A stretch of 64,000 nt of DNA from Methylophilus sp. TWE2. Its GTDB lineage: Bacteria > Pseudomonadota > Gammaproteobacteria > Burkholderiales > Methylophilaceae. Position numbers and translations under genes: made by a program. Each line of letters opens with the position of its first letter. Position 1 is the stretch's first letter. The stretch is from positions 2,165,839-2,229,838 of the forward strand of contig NZ_CP012020.1 in the NCBI RefSeq assembly GCF_001183865.1, in the 5' to 3' direction. The notes beneath the pieces are model-generated. The model saw only the letters and a list, made by a program, of their open reading frames with translations. It did no database searches and was not told the origin of the DNA. Shown here one piece after another: positions 42,412-51,176 of this stretch.

Positions 42412-44790
42412 TTAAAAGTCTGCCGAAACAGAAAGCAAGACCGTTCTAGGCGCACCTACTGACAAGCCTTCACGCGCTGCGGAAAGCCAGTAGTTCTTGT
42501 CAAACAAGTTTTCGATAGTGCCCCTTATCGTCACTGGCACTTTTCCGCTGGTAAACGCATAACGTGCACCAATGTCATAACGATTCCATGACGGGATTTT
42601 TTGGGTATTCGCCGCATCCAGATACTGTTCACCGGTATGCAACATCCGTGCAGTGAGTGTGAAACCGGGCAGCATAGGCGTGTCCCACTCTGCGGCCAGG
42701 TTGAATTGTTGCCGTGGAACAGCGGGTGCAGTATTGCCATCATTGCTGCCAGCGGCTGTCTTGACTAATTCTCCATCAGTCAACGCCAAACCACCCAATA
42801 CTCTGACATTGTCGACGACCTCGCCCTGCATCAGAAACTCAACCCCGCGATTGCGCTGTTTTCCATTCACCTCCAGCCTTAAAGTGTTTGGATCAGTAAT
42901 GGCGCTTGGGCGCTCAATTTCAAACATACTCACTGTGGTAGCAAAACGGCCAAAATCATACTTCACTCCCGCTTCGCGTTGCTTGGAGACCGTAGGAGCG
43001 AATACCTGCCCGGCATTGGCTGCTGTAGAAGAGGCGATGGGACCCTGATTTAATGCTTCAATATAGTTGGCATAGAAAGAGAGTTGCTCGGTGGGTCGCA
43101 CCAGCACGGCGACTGTCGGGGTCAGTTTGGACTCATCATAGTGCTGATCAAGCCTGCGGTTGCCTGCCGCGTCAAAGCTGTTCACAATGACTTCTTGATG
43201 GCGCAGCCCGAGGGTGAGTTGCACTTTGTTATCCAGCATCGCCATGGTATCGGCCAGCGCAATGCTACGCAGCCTAGTCTCGCTCACTTTGGGAATATTG
43301 CCCACCAGTGCAATCCCTGGCTTGCCAAAATCTTGCATAGCGTAGAGATTTGAAAAACTCAATACGCTGGAGCCAGGTAACGATCCCGTTTCCATAAAAT
43401 AACTGCTGACACTTAACACTGGCGCGTGATCAAGAGCGCCGGTCACGAATTTGCCTCTGACACCAACCTCCCCACTCAGGGTATTTACATATTGTTTGGT
43501 GCGCGAAGGTCTGGTCCGCATGTCGCCCTGTTGGCTCAGCAACTGCCAACTGGTCTGCAGGCTGCTGAAATCATATTCAGAACCGCCTAAAGCCCCATAC
43601 ACCGTCCAGTTAGTGGTCAGGTCAAATTCTGCACGGGTCGCACCTGAAATCTGATTACTGTCCCAGTAAGTCCAGCTGGGAAAATAATTACGGCTAGCAT
43701 CGGGCGCAGAGCCGATCTGGACGCCAGAAGCCACAAACAATAAACCACTGCGCGCATAGGTCAGGCGGTTTTGATAATTCAGGTCGCCTTCCCAGCGAAA
43801 TCGTTCGCCCTGGAAATCGAGACCAATCGCAATCGCATCCAGCCTTTCTTTAGAGCCATCCACTGGCGTATCGCCAGAACTCTTAATCGCATTAATACGC
43901 ACACCAAACTGCTGATCCCCACCATAACGTCTTGCCACATCAGCGTGCGCTGCCAGCTGGCTATCGTCAATAAACGACAAGGTCATGCGATTAAGCGGTT
44001 GATCTCCTGCCCGTTTTGGCACGAGGTTAATGGCACCACCTACCGAGCCACCAGGGGCAATCCCGTTCAGCAAAGCATTTGGCCCTCTCAGCACTTCAAC
44101 GCGCTCTATGCCAATCATTGAGCTGGAATCGCGAGGTGAAACGCCGTATAAACCGTTGAACATGGCATCGTAATTGAACACCGTAAATCCACGGATATTG
44201 AATTCATCACGTCCTGAACCACGTGAATAGGTATTGCGGATAGAAGGATCATTGACCAGTACATCGCCGAGATTTTGTGCCTGCTGGTCCGCGATGAGTT
44301 TAGAGGTGTACTGGGTGGCGCTGAATGGGGTATCCATCATCTCCTTGTCACCGAGCAAACCGACTTTTCCGCCACGGGCCACCTGGCCTCCGGCATATTC
44401 AGTTGGCTTGTCTTGAATGGCTTTTCCCTTCACTTGCACTTCAGGCAGCGTTTCGGTTTTATGTTCCACGTCCTTGACTACAGAATAACCGGCCGGTGTT
44501 TTTTGTGTGGTTAAGCCGCTGCCTTTCAACAAGATGTCCAGGGCTTGTTCAACACTGTAATTGCCTTTGATGGCAGGGGCTTTCAACTTACTAGCTAGGT
44601 CTGACGGAAATGCGATATTCTCGCCGCTCTGTTTGCCTAGGGCTAAAATAGCCTGATCCAATGATTGCGCGGCGATATCTACATTGGCGCTCACTGCATG
44701 GGCGTGGATACTGATTGAAAGTAATGCTGCGATGGATAATTGTCGCAACCGGGCGCGACGATGAGGTTGTAAGTGTGGACGTGCTGTCAT
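42412..44790 (-). CDS. TonB-dependent siderophore receptor with STN domain
   Basis: A 792-residue outer-membrane receptor. The signal peptide has a long basic start (ends near HAHAVSA). An STN signalling domain follows (about 38-110, VDIAAQSLDQAILALGKQSGENI), then a plug (VEVLRGPNALLNGIAPGGSVG), a 22-strand-type barrel and the terminal VLLSVSADF ending in Phe. Third gene of a fecI-fecR-receptor set like that at the window start, but of different sequence, so probably for another ferric siderophore. Confidence 0.93.
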   Translation of the reverse strand: MTARPHLQPHRRARLRQLSIAALLSISIHAHAVSANVDIAAQSLDQAILALGKQSGENIAFPSDLASKLKAPAIKGNYSVEQALDILLKGSGLTTQKTPAGYSVVKDVEHKTETLPEVQVKGKAIQDKPTEYAGGQVARGGKVGLLGDKEMMDTPFSATQYTSKLIADQQAQNLGDVLVNDPSIRNTYSRGSGRDEFNIRGFTVFNYDAMFNGLYGVSPRDSSSMIGIERVEVLRGPNALLNGIAPGGSVGGAINLVPKRAGDQPLNRMTLSFIDDSQLAAHADVARRYGGDQQFGVRINAIKSSGDTPVDGSKERLDAIAIGLDFQGERFRWEGDLNYQNRLTYARSGLLFVASGVQIGSAPDASRNYFPSWTYWDSNQISGATRAEFDLTTNWTVYGALGGSEYDFSSLQTSWQLLSQQGDMRTRPSRTKQYVNTLSGEVGVRGKFVTGALDHAPVLSVSSYFMETGSLPGSSVLSFSNLYAMQDFGKPGIALVGNIPKVSETRLRSIALADTMAMLDNKVQLTLGLRHQEVIVNSFDAAGNRRLDQHYDESKLTPTVAVLVRPTEQLSFYANYIEALNQGPIASSTAANAGQVFAPTVSKQREAGVKYDFGRFATTVSMFEIERPSAITDPNTLRLEVNGKQRNRGVEFLMQGEVVDNVRVLGGLALTDGELVKTAAGSNDGNTAPAVPRQQFNLAAEWDTPMLPGFTLTARMLHTGEQYLDAANTQKIPSWNRYDIGARYAFTSGKVPVTIRGTIENLFDKNYWLSAAREGLSVGAPRTVLLSVSADF

Positions 44791-44876
44791 GTTTTCCCTT
44801 AATCATATGCACGGCCTCAATGTGGCCGTTATACCGTTAAGGCGATTGACGCCAATGAAATTAGCACGTCATGCAC

Positions 44877-45728
44877 TCATTTTTTTTGAATTTTTATTTC
44901 ACCGCTATCCAGGCGGGTGACTTTTACCGGGAACATGGACTCCATGCTATCCAGTAATTGTTCGACTTTGCTGACATCGTAAATGCCAGTGATCAGCAAA
45001 TTTTCCAGGCGGGGATCAAGCTCGATGGCTGCTTTTCTATAGCGCTGGATATTGGCAATCGCCTGTTTTAAAGGGGTTTTGTTGAACAGGATTTTCCCGT
45101 GATGCCAAGCGGTCACCATGTCCAGGTCTGCAGGGTAAGGAGAGCCGGTTTCAGCAAGAGAAACCTGTATCGATTGTCCTGAAGTTAGGCGCGTTTTCTG
45201 GTCACCGGTGTGCAATTCGACTTCACCTTCTAACACGGTGGTCGTGAACGATTGATCCCCTGTTGAGATATTAAATACCGTCCCGATATCGCGCACAGTA
45301 GAAGCATTCACCGCCACCGTAAATGGCCTGAGTTCATGTTCCACGGTAAATGAAGCCTCCCCTTTCTCCAGCGTCATCTCCCTGGAGCGCAGCCTCAATT
45401 TCGAAATCAATCTAGTGTTTGAGTTCAAATGCACACGACTGGCATCGGGTAATGAGAATTGTGCATTTTCAGCATACTGGGTGGTATATATGTCAGTAGA
45501 GATCGTAGGGTTTACTGCCCAAATGCTCGCAGCAAAAAAAACAAAAACCGCCGTGTATTGCACGGTCCTGGTCAGCTTTTTACGATGATCCCTGTCGCTG
45601 TTGATCTCGGCGAACAATTCCTCTTTGGAGGGAAATTGATCTTTTGCTGCCCGGATGTACGGCATCAAATCTGAGACTTGTGGCTCGGCTTCTGATGACT
45701 GATGCGGCGGCTTTCTGGAGGAGTTCAT
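44877..45728 (-). CDS. fecR: FecR-family sigma regulator
   Basis: A 283-residue inner-membrane protein with a cytoplasmic N-terminal part, a membrane helix (TVQYTAVFVFFAASIWAV, about residue 57-74) and a periplasmic FecR domain (FTVAVNASTVRDIGTVFNI, TTVLEGEVELHTG). It links the downstream receptor to the ECF sigma factor encoded 53 bp upstream. A short inverted repeat (ACGGCC/GGCCGT, 44811-44829) lies between it and the receptor gene. Confidence 0.9.
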   Translation of the reverse strand: MNSSRKPPHQSSEAEPQVSDLMPYIRAAKDQFPSKEELFAEINSDRDHRKKLTRTVQYTAVFVFFAASIWAVNPTISTDIYTTQYAENAQFSLPDASRVHLNSNTRLISKLRLRSREMTLEKGEASFTVEHELRPFTVAVNASTVRDIGTVFNISTGDQSFTTTVLEGEVELHTGDQKTRLTSGQSIQVSLAETGSPYPADLDMVTAWHHGKILFNKTPLKQAIANIQRYRKAAIELDPRLENLLITGIYDVSKVEQLLDSMESMFPVKVTRLDSGEIKIQKK

Positions 45729-45781
45729 GTCTGGGAGCGTTTAATAGTCGGGCGTGGAATTAAGTAGCTATGTTATTTATT

Positions 45782-46294
45782 CTAAAACGATAGCTGCTTC
45801 CTGGCGATGGTGATGCTTGCCAGCGCTTTATTGAAATGCCGTGACACCATATTGGCGGATATCCCCATTTTCACGGCAATCTCGTGCTGTGGAATTTCGT
45901 GCAGTTGATGCAATAAAAATACCTGCCTTTGCTTTCTGGGCAAAGCCTCAATCATCTGTTTGATCTGCGCGATTTTCTGTGCAAATTCTAACGCGGCAGC
46001 CCCATCATAAAAATGACTGTCACCACCATCCGGTAGTTTTGCAAGGTAATCCGCCCCCACTTTTTCATGCCGGGTACGATCCAGCGCCCGGTGCATACTG
46101 ACTTTTCTGAGATAGCTTAGCGGCGCCCTGATTTCTGTCACTGGCGGGTTTTCCATCAGCTGAATACAGACATCGTGAACGACATCTTCCGCAAAATGGC
46201 GGCTGCCAAAATGGTGATTGACGTGATTGACTAGCTCACCATAATGCAAGACCAATGATGATAACAACCTACTTTTTGTGAGATCAATCTGCAA
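45782..46294 (-). CDS. fecI: FecI-type ECF sigma factor
   Basis: A 170-residue ECF sigma factor with region 2 (HFGSRHFAEDVVHDVCIQLMEN) and region 4 (LPRKQRQVFLLHQLHEIPQHEIAVKMGISANMV). The same length and layout as the first FecI in the window but clearly diverged. Translation appears to start at a TTG at 46294; no better ATG is seen. A Fur-like box lies about 50-70 bp upstream. Confidence 0.87.
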   Translation of the reverse strand: MQIDLTKSRLLSSLVLHYGELVNHVNHHFGSRHFAEDVVHDVCIQLMENPPVTEIRAPLSYLRKVSMHRALDRTRHEKVGADYLAKLPDGGDSHFYDGAAALEFAQKIAQIKQMIEALPRKQRQVFLLHQLHEIPQHEIAVKMGISANMVSRHFNKALASITIARKQLSF

Positions 46295-46341
46295 GTGAGA
46301 AACTTCTGCACGGATAACATGTTGAATAGATCTCCGATTAT

Positions 46342-46363
46342 ATTGATAATGGTTCTCATTAGC
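46342..46363. promoter_or_regulatory. Fur-box-like site upstream of the second fecI
   Basis: TTGATAATGGTTCTCATTA has the GATAAT...CATTA arrangement of Fur operators, at the expected promoter position for the minus-strand sigma-factor gene. Confidence 0.55.
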
Positions 46364-46426
46364 AATATAGGCAACTTGAAGTCAACAAACTTTAACTTAG
46401 CAGGGTTTTAGCTTAGCGATGTCTGA

Positions 46427-47293
46427 TCATTCACGCGCGGGGAAAGAAATCGAGCTGAAGGTGACCGCACTGATCACCAGTACCGCCCCAAACAGTTGCG
46501 CATGGGTGGGAGGAATATGTTCAAAAGCAGCGATGATCATCGTAGTAACGGGTACCAGGTTCAGGAAAATGGCCGCTTTTGACGGGCCCAGATGTGAAAT
46601 GCTGGCATTCCAGAACAGGTAGGCCAATACACCACCACCCAAAGACATCATCAACAGTGCAGCACCTGTCTCCATGGTTGGCAACACAAGGCTGTTACCA
46701 TGTAGCCCCGCTGCCACGGACAGTGCTATCGCACCTATCGTCATGATGCCTGCGGTACTTGCGATGCCACTCACCTCTTTGGGCATCATTTTTTTCACAA
46801 GCACGTTGTACAGTGCCCAATTGAAATTGGCGATTAAAATATACACATCCCCGATAGAGACCGTCAGCTGTGCGCCAGCCCCCAGCACCACAATCGCCAC
46901 CCCGGCAATGCCAATCGGGAATGCAAGCAATTGTCGGGTGGTGGGTTTGTCACCAACGATCAGGTAGCCAAGAATGGCCGTGAGCAAGGGATTCAGCCCC
47001 ATGATCAGCGCACCATTAATGGCCGAGGAAGTCTCCATGCCCAGAAAGAAAAACAGGTTGAAGCCGAACACCCCAACCACGCCTAACGTCAAATAGGCTT
47101 TCCAATGGCGCAAAGGGATCGCGTCTTTTTTGACCCACACGATCAATACCATCACGGCGGCAGCCAACACATAACGGCTGGCACCGGCAATATACGGGCT
47201 CATTTCCGCCAACACAGGTTTGGCCAGATTGAAATTGGCACCCCAGAATACTGCAGCAAGGGTGGCCATTAAATAGGTTTTCATAGTGTGCAT
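46427..47293 (-). CDS. EamA-family (DMT) transporter
   Basis: A 288-residue inner-membrane protein with ten predicted helices in two EamA repeats (AVFWGANFNLAKPVLAEMSP, then NFNWALYNVLVKKMMPKEV). Members export metabolites, amino acids or drugs; the substrate here is unknown. It follows the ArsR-family gene by 53 bp in the same direction and is likely co-transcribed and repressed by it. Confidence 0.85.
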   Translation of the reverse strand: MHTMKTYLMATLAAVFWGANFNLAKPVLAEMSPYIAGASRYVLAAAVMVLIVWVKKDAIPLRHWKAYLTLGVVGVFGFNLFFFLGMETSSAINGALIMGLNPLLTAILGYLIVGDKPTTRQLLAFPIGIAGVAIVVLGAGAQLTVSIGDVYILIANFNWALYNVLVKKMMPKEVSGIASTAGIMTIGAIALSVAAGLHGNSLVLPTMETGAALLMMSLGGGVLAYLFWNASISHLGPSKAAIFLNLVPVTTMIIAAFEHIPPTHAQLFGAVLVISAVTFSSISFPARE

Positions 47294-47346
47294 GGGATCT
47301 TCTTGGTAGCGGGATTTGACGGCCTCTTAACTTCAGGCAGGCGCCA

Positions 47347-47658
47347 TCAGGCTTGAGTCAATGATTTAAGTATCGCCTGCAATACGCCAGGAAATTTTTG
47401 CTCAATCTCCGCCACCCTGAGCGCATTCATATGTTCGGTACCTTCAATCAGGGTCTCGACCAGGCCAGCAGAACGCAAAATTTTAAAGTGGTGTGACATA
47501 CTGGATTTGGGGCGATTCAGGTCAAACTCCCCACACGTCATTTTTCGCCCTGCCTTGGCCAGACGGGCAACAATCTCCAAGCGTGTCGGGTCTGACAGAG
47601 CATACATAATGTCTGCCAATTCCACTTGTTCAATGGCCGGATGTTTAATTTGTCTCAT
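47347..47658 (-). CDS. ArsR-family transcriptional repressor
   Basis: A 103-residue winged-helix protein (YALSDPTRLEIVARLAKAG, FDLNRPKSSMSHHFKILRSAGLVE). The recognition helix lies at about residues 50-65. A single Cys (TCGEF) is present, with no CxC metal motif, so it need not be a metal sensor. It is divergent from an Old Yellow Enzyme gene with a perfect palindrome between, so it probably controls both directions. Confidence 0.88.
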   Translation of the reverse strand: MRQIKHPAIEQVELADIMYALSDPTRLEIVARLAKAGRKMTCGEFDLNRPKSSMSHHFKILRSAGLVETLIEGTEHMNALRVAEIEQKFPGVLQAILKSLTQA

Positions 47659-47686
47659 GCCCTGAATTTATCATAGTACTTGCCAT

Positions 47687-47722
47687 AATTCTATTGTTCG
47701 ATTATATTCGAACAATAGAATT
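47687..47722. promoter_or_regulatory. Perfect 36-bp palindromic operator (ArsR/OYE)
   Basis: Arms AATTCTATTGTTCGA and TCGAACAATAGAATT match without mismatch around a 6-nt centre. It overlaps the expected divergent promoters of the ArsR and flavin-oxidoreductase genes. Confidence 0.8.
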
Positions 47723-47760
47723 TAAAAACCAAACTCCAATATTTTTTCAAAGGACTGTTT

Positions 47761-48867
47761 ATGGCTGACTTGTTTTCTAGTTTTGCATTAAAAAGCGTGA
47801 CGCTACGCAACCGTATCGCGATCCCACCCATGTGCCAATACATGGCGGAAGACGGCGTGGTGAATGACTGGCACCTGGCCCATTACACCAGCCTGGCGCG
47901 CGGTGGCAGTGGATTGGTGATCGTCGAGGCAACCGGTGTGGCGCCGGAAGGTCGCATTACCCCAGGATGCCTGGGCATCTGGAATGATGCACAAGCGGAA
48001 AAACTGCGTGAAATTGCCGCCGCCATCAAGGCCGCAGGCGCAGTGCCCGGTATCCAGATTGCGCACGCGGGTCGCAAAGCCAGCGCCAATAAACCCTGGG
48101 AAGGCGACGACCATATTCCAGAAAACGATCCCCGCGCCTGGCAACCAATCGCCCCCTCCGCGATTGCGTTTGGTGGTGACTTGCCGCGCGTGCCAAAAGA
48201 AATGACGATAGATGACATTAACCGTGTGAAAAATGACTTTGTTGCCGCCGCCAAGCGCGCACTGGAGGCAGGCTTTGAATGGCTGGAAATCCACTTTGCA
48301 CATGGCTACCTCGGGCAAAGCTTTACCTCTGCGCACTCCAACCACCGTACCGATAGTTACGGTGGCAGTTTCGAAAACCGCTCACGCTTTACCATAGAAA
48401 CCTTGGAGGCCATTCGTAAAGTCTGGCCGGAAAACCTGCCATTGACTGCACGCTTCGGGGTGATTGAATATGATGGCAAAGATGAAGAAACCTTAGCCGA
48501 GTCGATTCAACTGGTGAAAGCCTGGAAACAGCGCGGACTGGATATGCTGAGCGTAAGCGTGGGCTTTACCATTCCAGAAACCAATATCCCGTGGGGACCA
48601 GCGTTCCTCGGCCCTATTGCACAACGCGTGCGTAATGAAGCAGGCATCCCGGTTTCATCCGCCTGGGGATTTGGCGCCCCTGCGCTGGCAGACAATGCTA
48701 TCCGCAACGAACAGCTTGACCTGACTATGATAGGCCGCGCGCATCTGGAAAACCCACACTGGCCTTACTTTGCGGCAAAAGCCTTAAATAAGGAAAACGC
48801 AGCCTGGGTATTACCGGCGCCGTATGCGCACTGGCTGGCAAGATACAGAAGCCCGATACAAGAGTAG
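47761..48867 (+). CDS. NADH:flavin oxidoreductase, Old Yellow Enzyme family (YqjM/XenA class)
   Basis: A 368-residue FMN-dependent ene-reductase with the thermophilic-like/YqjM-class N-terminus (LRNRIAIPPMCQYMAEDG) including Cys25 and Tyr27 equivalents of YqjM. FMN/substrate histidines are in IQIAHAGRKAS and IHFAHGYL. It reduces activated C=C bonds of electrophiles such as enals, quinones or nitro compounds. Control by the divergent ArsR protein suggests induction by such toxic compounds. Confidence 0.93.
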   Translation: MADLFSSFALKSVTLRNRIAIPPMCQYMAEDGVVNDWHLAHYTSLARGGSGLVIVEATGVAPEGRITPGCLGIWNDAQAEKLREIAAAIKAAGAVPGIQIAHAGRKASANKPWEGDDHIPENDPRAWQPIAPSAIAFGGDLPRVPKEMTIDDINRVKNDFVAAAKRALEAGFEWLEIHFAHGYLGQSFTSAHSNHRTDSYGGSFENRSRFTIETLEAIRKVWPENLPLTARFGVIEYDGKDEETLAESIQLVKAWKQRGLDMLSVSVGFTIPETNIPWGPAFLGPIAQRVRNEAGIPVSSAWGFGAPALADNAIRNEQLDLTMIGRAHLENPHWPYFAAKALNKENAAWVLPAPYAHWLARYRSPIQE

Positions 48868-48877
48868 TGTTCATGCC

Positions 48878-48912
48878 AATAAATAAACCTGCATTAAGCA
48901 GGTTTATTTATT
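48878..48912. terminator. Bidirectional terminator between OYE and TetR genes
   Basis: A perfect 15-bp A/T-rich stem (AATAAATAAACCTGC / GCAGGTTTATTTATT) with a 5-nt loop between convergent genes. Its arms supply U-rich tails in both directions. Confidence 0.75.
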
Positions 48913-48967
48913 TAGGACTTTGCCGAGCTTGAGTATTGATGATGCTAGGGCCAGTCTGGTGACCTTC

Positions 48968-49576
48968 CTAAGCCTTGGGCCAGGCATCAAGTGCCAGATC
49001 AGCAATTGACAGTAACTCCTCTTTGGAAGCGCCACTGGTGGCTTGCACCGACATTCCCTGATGCAACGTTGCCAGATATTTTGCCAGGGCTTGCGGACTG
49101 GCGTCACTAGGCAAGTCTCCGTCTGATTTGGCTTGTTCAAACCGTTTTGTCAGCAGTTTTTCATAGGCAGCGCGATATTGAATAAGCACTTTTTTAACCA
49201 TCTCGGCACTTTCTCCCCCAGACAACGCACCCTGAACAACCATGCAGCCTTTAGGGTGTGAAGGCTGTGTCAAGAACTCAGCCGCTTCGTATAAGAAACG
49301 TTGCGCTACTGCACGCGCGGTGGGCTCATTGACCACGTCTCTGACAAAGGCTACCGGGCCGGTTGTGTACTTGGATAACGCCTTCATAAACAGCTCTTCT
49401 TTGTTACCAAACGCTGCATACAGGCTGGGTTTATTGACACCCAAGGTTTCCGTCAACTCAGCCAGCGACGTGCCTTCATAGCCTCTATTCCAGAAAATCT
49501 GCAACGCTTTATCCAGCGCCTCATCGGGGTCAAACACTCTGGGCCGCCCACGTGCTTTCTTGGTTTCCGTCGTCAT
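48968..49576 (-). CDS. TetR-family transcriptional regulator
   Basis: A 202-residue regulator with the N-terminal basic arm and helix-turn-helix (EALDKALQIFWNRGYEGTSLAELTETLGVNKPSLYAAF), of the class often annotated with a TetR_C_16/YcdC-like ligand domain. It faces the MFS exporter gene across about 160 bp, so it is its probable repressor. A possible operator pair is listed separately. Confidence 0.88.
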   Translation of the reverse strand: MTTETKKARGRPRVFDPDEALDKALQIFWNRGYEGTSLAELTETLGVNKPSLYAAFGNKEELFMKALSKYTTGPVAFVRDVVNEPTARAVAQRFLYEAAEFLTQPSHPKGCMVVQGALSGGESAEMVKKVLIQYRAAYEKLLTKRFEQAKSDGDLPSDASPQALAKYLATLHQGMSVQATSGASKEELLSIADLALDAWPKA

Positions 49577-49593
49577 GCTTCAAGCCTCTAAAT

Positions 49594-49658
49594 ATAAATA
49601 ATATACCAATTGTTACAAAAAATGATTGACAAGGCAAGCGCTGCTCAATATTATTTAT
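49594..49658. promoter_or_regulatory. Distant inverted repeats in the TetR/MFS divergent region
   Basis: ATAAATAATAT (49594-49604) and its exact reverse complement ATATTATTTAT (49648-49658) bracket the divergent promoter region. Both are A/T-only, so chance is a real alternative. Confidence 0.3.
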
Positions 49659-49739
49659 TTACTCATCGGTATTAAATTAAAGATTGCATTCCTGACATTC
49701 CGTTGGGATTGCAATCACGACACAGGACCAGAAACCGAC

Positions 49740-51164
49740 ATGCCATCACTAGAAGCAAGCTATAGCCAGCCTGAAAAAGCAGTCACAAATCCCTGGCGGG
49801 TGTTTGCGATTGCCTGTATTGCGATTTTTATGGTGTCGTTGGACAACACCATTCTTTATGCAGGCTTTAGCAACATTCTGCGCAGTTTCCCAGGGGCGAC
49901 TGCCGCAGGCCTATCTTGGGCAATGAATGCCTATTCGATTGTGTATGCCGCCATGCTGATTCCTGCGGGCGGGGTGGCGGATAAGTTTGGCAGGAAGAAA
50001 ATATTCATCCTGGGCGTACTGCTGTTTATCAGCGCATCATTCGCCTGCGGCGCCTCCCCCAGTGTAGGTTGGCTGATCGTCGCCCGCGTCGTCCAGTCCA
50101 TAGGTGCGTGCCTGCTTTCTCCAGCTGCGCTGGCCATCGTGCTGCAAGCATTTCCCAGGGATAAGCGCATGATCGTCATGGGCGCCTGGGGCGCAGTAGG
50201 TGCCCTGGCGGCGGCCTTAGGCCCTGGCATAGGCTCACTGATCATTGAACTCGGCGGCTGGCAATGGGCTTTTTTCATCAATATCCCGATTGGCTTATTG
50301 TGTATCTGGCAAAGCGTTACCATCTTGCAGGAATCGACCCAGCCAAGGGATAAACTTCGCCTGGACTGGGTAGGCATATTGCAACTGATGACCGGCGTTG
50401 GTGCCATTACGTTTGGCATTGTCGAGCTGAATTCTACGCACTGGCCTGCTGTCGAGTTGGCTGGCATCGTCCTGGCCGGCTTAGTTTTATTATTGAGTTA
50501 TATTCCGTGGGCAAAGTCCAACCCGGAGCCTTTATTTGAATTAAGCCTGTTTAAAAATAACACCTTCCTGTTCGCCAATGTGGCCGGGTTTATGTTCGCA
50601 ATTGCCTTTGCCATCATGTTTTTCTCTTTCTTTTTCTGGATGAAGACTATCTGGCACTTTAGCCAGTGCATGGCCGGCACTGCCATCATGCCGGGGCCAT
50701 TAACCGTGGTCCCCACGGCTATCCTCTCTGGCAAGATTGCCTCAAAAATCGGCCATAGGCCATTGCTGATCACTGGCAGCATCACCTATGCACTCAGCGG
50801 CCTCTGGTTTATGTGGGTACCCGATGCCAGCCCTGATTACCTGACAGAATGGTTACCAGGCTTGCTATTGAGTGGCCTCTCGGTCGGTCTGGTGATTCCC
50901 TCATTATCGGCAGCGTCGGTCTTTGGACTCCCGGCCAAAGATTATGCGGTAGGCAGTGCAATCAACCATGCCGTGCGTCAGGTGGGCACAGTGATAGGCG
51001 TAGCACTGACTGTGCTATTACTCGCAAAACCTCACTTGCAGATCGCCGATTTTCACCAGATGTATGCCATCCACATTGCGCTGGCGCTCATGACGGGCTT
51101 ATTGTGCCTGCCCATCAATACGCACCCCAGGCAATTACTGGTGAAATCGAACAGTACCGTTTAA
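49740..51164 (+). CDS. MFS exporter, DHA2 (EmrB/QacA-type) 14-helix family
   Basis: A 474-residue inner-membrane transporter. The chosen ATG at 49740 (MPSLEASYSQ) has AGGACCAG upstream; an in-frame extension to 49626 crosses the promoter region and is not credible. It has the DHA2 motif SLDNTILYAGFSNI in helix 1, VADKFGRKKIF after helix 2 and GPGIGSLIIELGGWQWAFFIN in helix 5. Drug or metabolite export with protons is the family role. It is followed 12 bp later by a FabF-like gene. Confidence 0.9.
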   Translation: MPSLEASYSQPEKAVTNPWRVFAIACIAIFMVSLDNTILYAGFSNILRSFPGATAAGLSWAMNAYSIVYAAMLIPAGGVADKFGRKKIFILGVLLFISASFACGASPSVGWLIVARVVQSIGACLLSPAALAIVLQAFPRDKRMIVMGAWGAVGALAAALGPGIGSLIIELGGWQWAFFINIPIGLLCIWQSVTILQESTQPRDKLRLDWVGILQLMTGVGAITFGIVELNSTHWPAVELAGIVLAGLVLLLSYIPWAKSNPEPLFELSLFKNNTFLFANVAGFMFAIAFAIMFFSFFFWMKTIWHFSQCMAGTAIMPGPLTVVPTAILSGKIASKIGHRPLLITGSITYALSGLWFMWVPDASPDYLTEWLPGLLLSGLSVGLVIPSLSAASVFGLPAKDYAVGSAINHAVRQVGTVIGVALTVLLLAKPHLQIADFHQMYAIHIALALMTGLLCLPINTHPRQLLVKSNSTV

Positions 51165-51176
51165 CAGGATATGCAT

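Noticed and set aside
49626-49739. N-terminal extension of the MFS exporter
   Set aside because: It would read through the divergent promoter region and adds a non-conserved segment; the ATG at 49740 has a ribosome site.
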